Of a stretch of 33,525 bases of DNA, positions 1 through 8,252 are shown in pieces (position 1 is the first letter of the stretch; each line of letters opens with the position of its first letter). The DNA is from Chitinophagaceae bacterium (GTDB lineage Bacteria > Bacteroidota > Bacteroidia > Chitinophagales > Chitinophagaceae). The notes beneath the pieces were generated by a model that did no database searches, was not told the origin of the DNA, and saw nothing but the letters and a program-made list of their open reading frames with translations. The position numbers and the translations under genes are program-made. The stretch spans positions 1 to 33,525 of the forward strand of contig CAHJWK010000038.1 in the NCBI GenBank assembly GCA_903642275.1, given 5' to 3'.

Positions 1-764
1 AGATAAATAAGTGAAATCACCGTTCCTGCCATAATAAAGGCAGCCATTGAACCATTGCCTGTTAACCAGATATAATTTTTTATAGATTCTAAAAAATCAT
101 CAGGCTGGCTATGAACAAGAACATTAAAAGCGAGAAAAAATATAAGCGCTGCAATCTGTAAATAAAACCTGCCGTTTGTTATAAGATAAAATAAAGCGCA
201 GGTTAAATAACCCCAGCCTATTAAACCTAAAATGCCCCACCAGTAATGGCGCATACCAACAATCTGCCCATGCGATTCTCCTTTATATAAAGCAGCCATT
301 ACAGTTAAAATAATTACACCTATTGCCTGCAATATGTATTGATTTGTTTTTTTAAAACCTGGTTTATAATCTAACCAGATGAGAAAAAAAGCAACTGTAA
401 TTAATATTTCAAAAGCCGGGTGCGGCAATAATGCGGCATGGCTGTAATGCTCAAGATTAACATGAAAAACACCCATAATAATAAGCGCTAATGAACGCAT
501 AATTATGTGCGCTGCGATGTTAGTTTTGCTTTCACCAGACTGCATTCTTTTGTTTAAAGCAAAAGGAATTGAAAGCCCGACTATAAAAAGAAATCCCGGA
601 AAAATTGTATCAGCAAAGCCTAACCCATCTACATTTTCTTTTACGTGCTTAATCCATTCAGGTATGTTGTTTACTTCATCAATATCGTTTACAAAAATCA
701 TGAAGAACATAGTAATGGCCCTGAATACATCTATTGATTGCAAACGCTTTGAAAATTGTATCAT
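1..764 (-). CDS. DUF5009 / heparan-glucosaminide acetyltransferase-like membrane protein, 3' partial
   Basis: The minus-strand frame opens with ATG at 764 (start MIQFSKRLQSIDVFRA), has an in-frame stop just upstream, and runs off the window edge without a stop, giving about 254 residues. The N-terminal RLQSIDVFRAITMFFMIFVN segment and the following FADTIFPGFLFIVGLSIPFA helix are typical of the DUF5009/NagX-like family related to heparan-alpha-glucosaminide N-acetyltransferase. Several further hydrophobic helices follow, with a conserved-looking RHYWWGILGLIGWGYL segment. Family members are multi-pass inner-membrane proteins thought to move acyl groups onto sugars; the substrate cannot be told here. 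Family assignment is by recognition of the N-terminal pattern. The C-terminal part lies outside the window. Confidence 0.8.
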   Translation of the reverse strand, partial: MIQFSKRLQSIDVFRAITMFFMIFVNDIDEVNNIPEWIKHVKENVDGLGFADTIFPGFLFIVGLSIPFALNKRMQSGESKTNIAAHIIMRSLALIIMGVFHVNLEHYSHAALLPHPAFEILITVAFFLIWLDYKPGFKKTNQYILQAIGVIILTVMAALYKGESHGQIVGMRHYWWGILGLIGWGYLTCALFYLITNGRFYLQIAALIFFLAFNVLVHSQPDDFLESIKNYIWLTGNGSMAAFIMAGTVISLIY

Positions 765-834
765 GTTTATACTAATGCTTTAAGTAACACATCACTTAAT
801 TAAGCAAATAAATATCTTTAATTAAAATAATTGT

Positions 835-2583
835 ATGAATAAATATTTAGCTGCCTGTTTTGTACTGTTTACATGCTTTTCATGCGATATGAAAAATAAA
901 CAGATAAATGATGCAGACATAAACACTTCGTTTGATAATTTTCAGCCACGTTTTTTAGATGCTTACTGGAAAGCAAATCCATCCGCTGCCATTTTCGCCG
1001 GCTATGGAAAATATTATGATTCGCTTGTAATACCCGGCAGTGCTGCATTTGCGGGCAGTGTATCGTTTTAAAAACAGTGGATTGACAGCCTGCACAATTA
1101 TAAGTTTGATGATTTATCTGATGCTAATAAAATAAACTATAATATTATTCAAAACCAGTTGCAAAGCGCCATCTGGTATATTGATACTTTCAAATCGCAG
1201 CAGCGGGATCCTTCATCTTATAATCTGGGCGGTGAATGTTATTACCTGCTTACACAGAATTATGCGCCGCTTACACAACGCCTGCAAACATTATCCAATC
1301 ATATACAACATGCAAATGATTTTTATCTGGCTGCAGAAAAGATTATCAATCATCCAACCAAAGAATATACGCAACTAGCGATTGCTCAAAACAACGGCAG
1401 CCTCGATGTATTTGGCAGCGCCCTGTCAGATTCAATAAACAATTCTTCATTAAACCAGATTGAGAAAGACACATTGCAGCAACGTATTACAGCCACTACA
1501 TCAGCCATAAAAAACTACGTTGATTTTTTACAAAAAATGATGGCTGATACAACGTATGCATTTAGTGATTTCAGGATTGGTAAAACATTGTTCGGACAGA
1601 AATTTAAATATGATTTAGTAACTGACATTACGCCTGAACAATTATTCGCCAAAGCAGATTCTGCCAAAAATTATTACCATCAGCAGATGTTTGCAATTGC
1701 AAATAATTTATGGCAGAAGTATTATGATAATATGGAAAAGCCAACTGATTCGCTGGTATTAATTAAAGATGTACTGGACAAGCTTTCGTTGAATCATGCT
1801 TCACCACAACATGTAGTTGATACAGCCACAAAACTGGTACATGATCTTGAACGCTTCATCATCGCTAAGAATCTTTTTAATTATGATACAACAACTTCAT
1901 TAAAGGTACGTACCATGCCCGCATTCATGGCCGGTGTTTCGCTTGCTAATGCAGAGTTTATCCCGCCATATCAAAAAACCGGAACCACTTATTATAACGT
2001 AACGGATCTTTCTAAAATGCCTGCAGCAGATGCTGAAAGCGAGTTGCGTGAATACAATACATACTCGCTGCAGTTTCTTTCCATACATGAAGGTATGCCC
2101 GGGCATTGCATGCAGAGCGCATACAACAATAAATCAGGCAGTATAATAAAATCTGTGTTTGGTAACGGTGCTATGATTGAAGGCTGGGCGGTGTATTGCG
2201 AACAGCTGATGATGGAAAATGGCTGGGGAAATAATGCGCCTGAGCTTTGGCTTACGTTATACAAATGGCGGCTGCGGGAATGCAGTAATGTGTTGATTGA
2301 TTATGGCATCCAGTGCTTGAATTACAGTGAAGATGATGTGTATAAATTATTGAAGAATCAAACTTTCCAGGAAGATGCGCAAATAAAAGAAAAATTTCAC
2401 CGTGCATCTGTTTCACAGGTGCAATTGTGTTCTTATTTTAATGGCGTAAGCGATATACTGGCGCTGCGCGAGGCCTATAAAAATAAATTGGGCAGTAGTT
2501 ATAACATTAAAGATTTTCATGAAAAATTTTTAAGTTATGGCAGTGCACCTGTAAAATATATAAGAGAAGTTATGTTAAAGTAA
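835..2583 (+). pseudogene. DUF885 family lipoprotein peptidase interrupted by in-frame TAA
   Basis: This is one continuous frame of 582 codon positions, broken only by TAA at 1069-1071 (codon 79). Reading through gives AGSVSF-stop-KQWIDSLHNYKF with no shift of frame, and sequence on both sides reads as one DUF885 protein. The N-terminus is a lipoprotein signal with lipobox FTCFSC (Cys17), so the product would sit in the periplasm or on a membrane. The zinc-metallopeptidase-like signature HEGMPGH is at about residues 418-424 and EGWAVYCE at about 449. If the stop is real, the first part gives only a 78-residue secreted stub; the rest could be made only by readthrough or by internal initiation such as TTG at 1159, which would lack the signal. 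A single base error or a recent nonsense mutation is the simplest explanation. Confidence 0.85.
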
Positions 2584-2595
2584 GCGTGATTACTG

Positions 2596-3519
2596 TTACA
2601 GATTATGCATCGAAATCACTACTTCACTTTCCTTTTTAAAAAACCTGAAGGCAACAAATAACGCAAGCAGCGCAATCAATCCATAATATAAAGGCAGGGT
2701 ATCATCGTTCATGGCTTTTAACGTTAACATGCCACGCCTGCTTAACGCAAACATCTGTGTTATGCCTAACGCATTATTTAAAAAATGAAAGATGATAGAA
2801 AGCCATAAATTTTTACTGAAGTAATAAATAAATCCGAGAATTAAACCTAACCCAATTCTTGGTAAAAAGCCATAATAAGAACCGTGCAATGCACTGAATA
2901 AAATGCTTGTTACTATAATACCTGCAACAGCATTTTTAGTTAGGTTAATCATTACTGGCTGCAATGCTCCGCGAAACAACATCTCTTCAAACATAGCCGG
3001 CAGCAGGGCAATTATTATTAATGATATAATGTAATCCTGCACTGTTTTCATATTCGCAATAGCAAAAACTTCTCTATTATATTCATCTTCCAGTGCTTTA
3101 AAATAAGCTTCTAAAGATTTTGATAAAGGGATGATTGCATTCACCTCGCTTAATGCGGCGCTTAATATCAATCCAATTACAACAATACCAATTATAATAA
3201 AAACCTGCTTGCCGCTGATTGCGTTATTAAAACCAATGTAAGCAAAAGGCTTACGGTTTATAATACGCGCAAAAATTAATGCCGGCAAAGCCATAAAAAA
3301 AAGCGTGGAGATAAATTGCAGGAATCTTGAAAGATTTGCATTATCACTTGTTAATAAAGCATCATGCAATTTTTTAAACGGCACATGAAGCCATGAAAGC
3401 GTAATAAAGAGGCTTATTAAAGCTGCCGCAAATAATCCAACGCCGCATAAACATAATAACATTGCAAACTGTGCCCAGGGTGAATAACGCTGCTTATCAC
3501 TAACATCATAATCAAACAT
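2596..3519 (-). CDS. CPBP family intramembrane metalloprotease
   Basis: A 307-residue multi-pass membrane protein starting at ATG 3519 (MFDYDVSDKQRYSPW). The frame stays open upstream to 3774, but that extension lies inside dusB on the other strand and lacks membrane character, so it is rejected. The CPBP/Abi (type II CAAX protease-like) motifs are present: EEMLFRG (motif EExxxR), FSALHGSYYGF carrying the first His, and FHFLNNALG carrying the H/N pair. Family members cleave within or near the membrane; in bacteria they serve in protein processing, bacteriocin immunity or unknown roles. It converges on the DUF885 gene with 12 bp between them and is divergent from dusB. The substrate is unknown. 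Confidence 0.88.
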   Translation of the reverse strand: MFDYDVSDKQRYSPWAQFAMLLCLCGVGLFAAALISLFITLSWLHVPFKKLHDALLTSDNANLSRFLQFISTLFFMALPALIFARIINRKPFAYIGFNNAISGKQVFIIIGIVVIGLILSAALSEVNAIIPLSKSLEAYFKALEDEYNREVFAIANMKTVQDYIISLIIIALLPAMFEEMLFRGALQPVMINLTKNAVAGIIVTSILFSALHGSYYGFLPRIGLGLILGFIYYFSKNLWLSIIFHFLNNALGITQMFALSRRGMLTLKAMNDDTLPLYYGLIALLALFVAFRFFKKESEVVISMHNL

Positions 3520-3534
3520 AAAATTTGTATAGCT

Positions 3535-3542
3535 TAATTTTG
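3535..3542 (+). promoter_or_regulatory. Candidate -7 box (TAATTTTG) for dusB
   Basis: TAATTTTG matches the Bacteroidota TAnnTTTG consensus and lies 47 bp before the dusB ATG, in the 70-bp divergent gap. No well-spaced -33 TTTG is visible, so support is modest. Confidence 0.35.
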
Positions 3543-3589
3543 GGCACGAATTTAAACTGCATGTTGTACACTGCAACTCATTTATATCG

Positions 3590-4624
3590 ATGATAAACAT
3601 TGGCAATATATCACTACCTGACTTTCCTTTATTGCTTGCACCAATGGAAGATGTAAGTGATCCACCTTTTCGTGCAGTGTGTAAAGACAATGGTGCAGAT
3701 TTAATGTTCACTGAATTTATTTCAAGCGAAGGTTTAATACGCGATGCAATAAAGAGTAAACAGAAGCTTGACATCTTTGATTATGAGCGACCTGTGGGAA
3801 TACAAATATTTGGCGGTGATGAAGAAGCAATGGCAATGAGCGCAAGAATTGTTGATGCTGTACAGCCTGATTTGCTGGATATAAATTTTGGTTGCCCCGT
3901 TAAAAAAGTAGTGAGCAAAGGCGCCGGTGCTGCGGTGCTAAAAGATGTTGATATGATGGTGCGCCTAACAAAAGCATGCGTTAACTCAACATCATTGCCT
4001 GTTACTGTTAAAACGCGTTTGGGTTGGGATGAATCAAACAAAAATATTGTTGAAGTGGCGGAACGTTTGCAGGATGTTGGTATAAAAGCATTGTCCATTC
4101 ATGGCAGAACACGCAGCCAGTTATACAAAGGCGAAGCAGACTGGCGCCTGATTGCTGAGGTAAAAAATAATCAGCGTATTTGCATTCCGATCTTTGGTAA
4201 CGGCGATATTGATTCGCCTGAAAAAGCTTTAGAATATAAGAACCGTTATGATGTTGATGGTATAATGATTGGCAGAGCTGCAATCGGTTATCCATGGGTA
4301 TTCAATGAAATAAAACATTACCTGCAAACAAACGAACATTTAGCTGCACCAACTATTGAACAACGCATCAATGTTATAAAAAAACATTTGCAACGCAGTA
4401 TTGAATGGAAAGGTGAAATACTTGGCGTGCTTGAAATGCGCAGGCATTATACAAACTATCTTAAAGGATTGCCAAGCATAAAAGAATATCGCTTAAAACT
4501 TGTTACCCTGAAAGATAAAGAAGCTATTTTTTCTTTGCTTGATGAAATTGCCGCTGCCTATCAATATTATCAACCTGAAAAAAGAAATCTTCACATTGCT
4601 GAACTTGCTTATAGTTGTAATTAG
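3590..4624 (+). CDS. dusB: tRNA-dihydrouridine synthase (DusB-like)
   Basis: A 344-residue FMN-dependent TIM-barrel enzyme that reduces uridine to dihydrouridine in tRNA D-loops. Seen motifs: LLLAPMEDVSDPPFR near the N-terminus (FMN site), FTEFISSEGL, DINFGCPVKKVVSKGAGAAVL with the catalytic Cys of NFGCP, TVKTRLGWD, SIHGRTRSQLY, FGNGDI and GIMIGRAAIGYPWVF near the phosphate-binding end. Length and motif order match the DusB/NifR3 family. Start MINIGNISLPDFPLLLAPM is the normal family start. It is divergent from the CPBP protease gene and convergent with the FKBP gene. Expected to be cytoplasmic and constitutive. Which Dus subfamily (B or another) is an inference from overall pattern. Confidence 0.93.
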   Translation: MINIGNISLPDFPLLLAPMEDVSDPPFRAVCKDNGADLMFTEFISSEGLIRDAIKSKQKLDIFDYERPVGIQIFGGDEEAMAMSARIVDAVQPDLLDINFGCPVKKVVSKGAGAAVLKDVDMMVRLTKACVNSTSLPVTVKTRLGWDESNKNIVEVAERLQDVGIKALSIHGRTRSQLYKGEADWRLIAEVKNNQRICIPIFGNGDIDSPEKALEYKNRYDVDGIMIGRAAIGYPWVFNEIKHYLQTNEHLAAPTIEQRINVIKKHLQRSIEWKGEILGVLEMRRHYTNYLKGLPSIKEYRLKLVTLKDKEAIFSLLDEIAAAYQYYQPEKRNLHIAELAYSCN

Positions 4625-4665
4625 AAGTAAACTATCATGAATTCACCAAGCATAAGCACGTTGCA

Positions 4666-5088
4666 TTAACGCATACTTATTAACTCAACATCAAAAATTA
4701 AAGTAGCATTAGGTGGTATAGAACCGCCGGCACCTCTTGTGCCATAACCTAATGAAGAAGGTATAAATAATCTCCACTTGCTGCCAACAGGCATTAATTG
4801 CAACGCTTCTGTCCACCCTGATATAACCTGGTGTACACCAAAAGTTGCAGGTTGTCCCCGCTTATAAGAGCTATCGAAAACTTTTCCATTGATAAGGCTT
4901 CCTTCATAATGTACGGTAACCATTGTTGTGGCGCCTGGCTTTTCACCATCACCTTCTTTTAAGATAAGGTATTGCAAACCTGATGGCAATGTAACAACTC
5001 CATCTTTATATGCATTATCCTGCAAAAATTTTTCCTGTTCTGCTATTTTTGTGTCAGACATAATTTTTAATTTATCCTGTAAATTCAT
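4666..5088 (-). CDS. FKBP-type peptidyl-prolyl cis-trans isomerase
   Basis: A 140-residue protein with an N-terminal helical stretch (about residues 1-35) and one complete FKBP domain (about 36-140). Active-site positions of the family are present: VTVHYEG (Tyr), KVFDSS (Phe-Asp), the VISGWTEAL Val-Ile-Trp core, and SLGYGTRGAGGSIPPNATLIFDVEL. It lacks a signal peptide or lipobox, so a cytoplasmic folding catalyst is likely, unlike many Bacteroidota FKBPs that are exported. Met1 is used here; an internal Met9 (MSDTKIAEQEKF) is a possible alternative start. A promoter-like box lies 17 bp upstream, which fits the Met1 start with a short leader. Confidence 0.92.
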   Translation of the reverse strand: MNLQDKLKIMSDTKIAEQEKFLQDNAYKDGVVTLPSGLQYLILKEGDGEKPGATTMVTVHYEGSLINGKVFDSSYKRGQPATFGVHQVISGWTEALQLMPVGSKWRLFIPSSLGYGTRGAGGSIPPNATLIFDVELISMR

Positions 5089-5104
5089 ATTAAACTTTCT
5101 AACG

Positions 5105-5112
5105 CAAATGTA
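5105..5112 (-). promoter_or_regulatory. Candidate -7 box (TACATTTG) for the FKBP gene
   Basis: On the minus strand TACATTTG fits TAnnTTTG and lies 17 bp before the FKBP start, implying a leader of roughly 10 nt. No strict -33 TTTG is seen at the expected distance. Confidence 0.4.
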
Positions 5113-5393
5113 AATAAACAGAAGCAGGCTTTGAAAGCATTATAATACTGTTATAGTTTATGATATTCTTTCATGATGATGACTTAAAAATATTGCCTGC
5201 TTATTTATCAATTTTACAAAGTGTTGCCAGCATGTTTTATTTAATTGTTAAATAATGCTTATTAAAACAACTGCTTTTTATTGTAGTTACTCCTGTACTC
5301 TAATAGTAATATGTGTGTCCTAAAATACTTCACAAAAAGCTTTCATATAATTACTTTTAATGCATTCGGCACAATCTTTACATACTTTAAATT

Positions 5394-6017
5394 ATGAAAA
5401 AGAAAAACATACCTGCAATAATAAGCCTGTTATTATTTGTCGGCTCATTTAGTGCAACAGATTGTTTTGCACAAACTAATACAGATAACCTTAAAACATC
5501 AAACATGAATACTACAAATGGAACGACAATTACTTTAGGGGGCAACACTATTCATACGTCGGGCAAGTTACCTGCTGTTGGAACAATGATTAAAGATTTT
5601 ACTTTAACCGGCGTAGACCTCTCTGAAAAAACGTTCGCCGATTTCAAAGGGAAATATATTATCATGAATATTTTTCCGAGTGTAAACACAGGTGTTTGTT
5701 CTAAATCTGTAAGAAAATTTAATGAAGATGCAGCCGGTATGAATAATACTACAGTGCTTTGCATTTCTAAAGACTTGCCTTTTGCACAAAAACAATTTTG
5801 CGGCGCTGAAGGCATCAACCATGTTGTTATGCTTTCTGATTTCAGGACTGACTTTGGAAATACTTATGGTGTTCAAATGACGGACGGTGCAATGCGAGGT
5901 TTATTAAGTCGGGCGGTAATTGTTGTTAATCCTGAAGGCAAAGTTGTTTATGAACAACAAGTGCCCGAGATAGGCCAGGAGCCTGATTATATAGCTGCTA
6001 TAGCCGCGGTAAAATAA
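5394..6017 (+). CDS. tpx: Thiol peroxidase with N-terminal signal peptide
   Basis: A 207-residue atypical 2-Cys peroxiredoxin that reduces hydrogen peroxide and alkyl hydroperoxides. The Tpx signature FPSVNTGVCSKSVRKFN carries Thr99 and peroxidatic Cys102; DLPFAQKQFCGAEG carries the resolving Cys136. The usual Asp before TGVC is Asn here. The first 27 residues (KKK, a hydrophobic core, then CFA before Gln) look like a Sec signal peptide, followed by a polar linker. From the internal Met38 (ATG at 5505; MNTTNGTTITLGG) the protein has exactly the ordinary cytosolic Tpx length of about 170 residues, so two products are possible. About 280 bp of gene-free AT-rich DNA precede it, with no convincing promoter box. 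Confidence 0.93.
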   Translation: MKKKNIPAIISLLLFVGSFSATDCFAQTNTDNLKTSNMNTTNGTTITLGGNTIHTSGKLPAVGTMIKDFTLTGVDLSEKTFADFKGKYIIMNIFPSVNTGVCSKSVRKFNEDAAGMNNTTVLCISKDLPFAQKQFCGAEGINHVVMLSDFRTDFGNTYGVQMTDGAMRGLLSRAVIVVNPEGKVVYEQQVPEIGQEPDYIAAIAAVK

Positions 6018-6066
6018 AGGCCGGTTTGTTATATGAAGCAATTATGAGTTTGTGAAATAAAAAGGC

Positions 6067-6267
6067 ATGTCTTCTTTAGAAATATTAATTGAAGCTTTAA
6101 AAGTGTACGAAATCGAAATCGTTGCTATAGATGGCAATCATGTAAAGCTTCAAAATAATTATGAAGTAGAGGTTGAAAAGAATAACCTCTATAAGCTTAT
6201 CAGCAATGGAAATATCGTTGCTCCGTTTAGTGATTTAAATGAATTATGCAGGTTTATATTAAAGTAA
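6067..6267 (+). CDS. Hypothetical 66-residue protein
   Basis: A short ORF 49 bp after tpx on the same strand. It starts MSSLEILIEALKVYEIEIVAIDG and is acidic to neutral, with alternating hydrophobic residues that suggest a small alpha/beta fold. AAAAAGG lies just ahead of the ATG and could act as a ribosome binding site. There is no signal peptide or membrane segment. I do not recognise a family. Codon use resembles its neighbours, and the ORF fills the gap between tpx and msrA, so it is probably real and may share a transcript with tpx. Confidence 0.6.
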   Translation: MSSLEILIEALKVYEIEIVAIDGNHVKLQNNYEVEVEKNNLYKLISNGNIVAPFSDLNELCRFILK

Positions 6268-6290
6268 CCGCACTATTCAGCTTTAAATAA

Positions 6291-6797
6291 CTATGCTTTG
6301 CTTAATGCAGGTAGCTGCCATTCGGGCCTTATATAATGGCAGGTATAACCGTACGGATGTTTTTGTAAATAATCCTGGTGTTCTTCTTCAGCATCCCAAA
6401 AGTCTGAGGCAGGTTCTACCTGGGTTACAATTTGTCCCGGCCATTTACCGGAAGTATTCATTTCACTGATTAATTCCTGCGCTGTTTTCTTTTGTTCTTC
6501 AGTTAAATAAAAAATAGCTGACCTATAGGAAGTACCAACATCATTGCCCTGCCGGTTTTTTGTTGTGGGATTATGAATCTTGAAGAAAAACTCCAGCAAC
6601 TTGCGATAAGACAACTTTTCATTATCAAAACTAATAGCAATCCCTTCCGCATGTGTGCCATGATTGCGATAGGTTGCATTCTTTACATCGCCCCCTGTAT
6701 AGCCAACCACAGTGGAGGTTACACCGGGAAGATCTTTTATTAATTCTTCTACTCCCCAGAAACAACCACCGGCAAGTATTGCTTTTTCACTTGACAT
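6291..6797 (-). CDS. msrA: Peptide methionine-(S)-sulfoxide reductase
   Basis: A 168-residue MsrA of normal length that repairs oxidised methionine. The catalytic motif GCFWG has nucleophile Cys12, in the context [15 protein letters not shown]. Other family marks are [42 protein letters not shown] and a C-terminal [10 protein letters not shown] with a probable resolving Cys. No signal peptide, so cytoplasmic. It converges on the tpx/66-residue pair, giving a small oxidative-stress neighbourhood. The usual IHDPTT is IHNPTT here, a conservative change. Confidence 0.95.
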   Translation of the reverse strand: MSSEKAILAGGCFWGVEELIKDLPGVTSTVVGYTGGDVKNATYRNHGTHAEGIAISFDNEKLSYRKLLEFFFKIHNPTTKNRQGNDVGTSYRSAIFYLTEEQKKTAQELISEMNTSGKWPGQIVTQVEPASDFWDAEEEHQDYLQKHPYGYTCHYIRPEWQLPALSKA

Positions 6798-6927
6798 AAT
6801 TTTTATTTAGATTCATATTTGTTCAACTTTAAAGCCAATCTTTTTATCCGCAGGTTTGACAGGGTAATACATGAAAGCAGTACCTTATCGCCTGGTAAAA
6901 ACATCTAATAGCTTCTGTTTAAAAGAG

Positions 6928-6959
6928 CTGCTTACAGGTAAAGCAATATATGTAAGCAG
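6928..6959. repeat. Perfect inverted repeat, 9-bp arms
   Basis: CTGCTTACA at 6928-6936 is matched by TGTAAGCAG at 6951-6959 across a 14-nt loop, upstream of msrA and 11 bp from the next terminator hairpin. It lacks a clean T tract. It could be a second RNA hairpin or an operator-like site. Confidence 0.45.
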
Positions 6960-6970
6960 TTGTAACAAAA

Positions 6971-7006
6971 AAGAAAGGCTATTTCTAAATTGAAATAGCC
7001 TTTCTT
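6971..7006 (-). terminator. Rho-independent terminator of the 111-residue protein gene
   Basis: Perfect 15-bp stem (6971-6985 with 6992-7006) and a 6-nt loop, followed on the minus strand by a six-T run. It sits 23 bp after the stop of the gene at 7030-7365. Confidence 0.85.
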
Positions 7007-7029
7007 TTATAAAAATATAAGCAACCGGT

Positions 7030-7365
7030 TTACTGATGCTTAATTGTTTGACTGTTCGCATTTAACTGTTGATTCAAATCTTTCTTATCTGTTTTTGTAA
7101 GATGTGAACCGTCTTGTTTGCGCATTGCTCTTTTTTCTCGGTTTATATTTCTCAGGTCTGTGCGGTCTGAATGTGCCTGTGCTTTTGTAATATCACCATC
7201 TTTCTTATCGGCGGTAATACGTTTTTCCTGGTTGTCTTCGCGCTTGTTCACCTCGTTTACACGGGGATGACGCATAATATGTGTACGCTGATGGCCGGGG
7301 CCTGTTTGTGCAAAAGAACCCAAAGTAATAATAGCAGCAAAAGCAGAAATGATAACTTTTTTCAT
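7030..7365 (-). CDS. Small secreted charged protein, unknown function
   Basis: A 111-residue protein with a clear signal peptide (MKKVIISAFAAIITLGSFAQ, cleavage near AQ-TG) and a very charged mature part rich in Lys, Arg, Asp, Gln and Asn, with almost no hydrophobic core. Segments NKREDNQEKRITADKKDGDIT and NREKRAMRKQDGSHLTKTDKKDL are similar to each other, so the mature protein looks like two copies of a helical NR-x-R-(I/M)-x-G-x-LT unit. I recall similar short secreted proteins in Chitinophagaceae, but no function is known to me. It is likely periplasmic. It has its own strong terminator. Confidence 0.75.
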   Translation of the reverse strand: MKKVIISAFAAIITLGSFAQTGPGHQRTHIMRHPRVNEVNKREDNQEKRITADKKDGDITKAQAHSDRTDLRNINREKRAMRKQDGSHLTKTDKKDLNQQLNANSQTIKHQ

Positions 7366-7465
7366 TGTTTAATTATTTAAATTTATATACAATAGAACCG
7401 GAATTGCTTGCATAGTTTAATTGCACATATTATTTTTTTATTTAGCAGGGCATACCACCAACAAA

Positions 7466-7492
7466 AAAGCCTTTGTTTAACACAAAGGCTTT
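7466..7492 (-). terminator. Rho-independent terminator of the Ser/Gly-rich protein gene
   Basis: Perfect 11-bp stem (7466-7476 with 7482-7492) and a 5-nt loop. On the minus strand it runs into a T-rich tract. It begins 20 bp after the stop of the gene at 7512-7928. Confidence 0.8.
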
Positions 7493-7511
7493 AAAAGATT
7501 CTTGTTAACTT

Positions 7512-7928
7512 TTAGCGTTGTGGAGGTGTTGAAGATGTAGAATCTATTCTGTTATTCATACTGTTACTTGAATTACTATGAGAGCTGCTGCTTTTTTTAT
7601 GATGCATGCTGCTGCTTTTATGACGCATACCCGATGTTCCGGTACCCGTTGTATCAGTTGCTGATCCATTGTTCATCCCGGATGAGCTGCCTGAATAAGT
7701 ACCTGTGCCTGAACTTGAATTATTCATTGTAGAACTACCGCCATTTATACCTGAACTATTTGTACCGCTGTTCCCGTTAATTGAGCCATCTGTTTGAGAT
7801 GACATAGACGGAACTGTATCCACTAACGGCTGATAGCTAGATTTAAAATGATTATGGTTTCCGCTTGCTGAAAATGCTGCAACTGCTATACCTGTTGCTG
7901 CAACTAAACTTAGAAATGACTTTTTCAT
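7512..7928 (-). CDS. Secreted Ser/Gly/Asn-rich low-complexity protein
   Basis: A 138-residue protein with a signal peptide (MKKSFLSLVAATGIAVAAFSAS). The rest is low complexity: runs of Ser, Gly, Asn and Thr in the middle, then a His/Lys/Ser-rich stretch (KSSSMHHKKSSSSHSNSSNS) and a short PPQR tail. There is no recognised domain. The His-rich part could bind metal, which is only a guess. Composition predicts a disordered secreted protein. It lies in a run of three small same-strand exported-protein genes, each with its own terminator, so they are probably separate transcripts. Confidence 0.7.
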   Translation of the reverse strand: MKKSFLSLVAATGIAVAAFSASGNHNHFKSSYQPLVDTVPSMSSQTDGSINGNSGTNSSGINGGSSTMNNSSSGTGTYSGSSSGMNNGSATDTTGTGTSGMRHKSSSMHHKKSSSSHSNSSNSMNNRIDSTSSTPPQR

Positions 7929-8175
7929 GAATTTATTTTTAAAGGTTTAAGCTTATAATTTCAACTACTATGCCATAGATTATTACTTAATGGTAATAAT
8001 TTTATTAACAACATAGCTGCTGTTGAGGCATTTTATAGGGCGAGAAATTACGTTTAAACCTGCCTTTTGCGAACTGCTTTTTTTCAATACCAAATGCGCA
8101 GAAGTTGCAAACTTCGCAGAAAGATGCGAACACTTCGCCAAGCCGGGTTACCGGTAATAGCGGCATTCCTTAAAT

Positions 8176-8208
8176 AAAAAACCGCCGTTACTAAGCCGGC
8201 GGTTTTTT
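8176..8208. terminator. Bidirectional hairpin terminator
   Basis: Perfect 12-bp stem (8176-8187 with 8197-8208) and a 9-nt loop, with A/T tracts on both sides so it can act on either strand. Its likely client is the minus-strand gene ending at 8253. The rest of the 324-bp gap 7929-8252 contains a short GAAGTT-GCA-AACTTC hairpin and no credible gene. Confidence 0.8.
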
Positions 8209-8252
8209 TTAACACGATAGTTTTTATTGCGGTATCACCTGTTGCGCTGCGC

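Noticed and set aside
505-783. Plus-strand 92-codon ORF at the left edge
   Set aside because: It is antisense to the DUF5009-like gene, which has clear membrane-protein character.
3520-3774. N-terminal extension of the CPBP protease frame
   Set aside because: It overlaps the start of dusB, lacks membrane segments and has no family similarity; ATG 3519 gives the normal protein.
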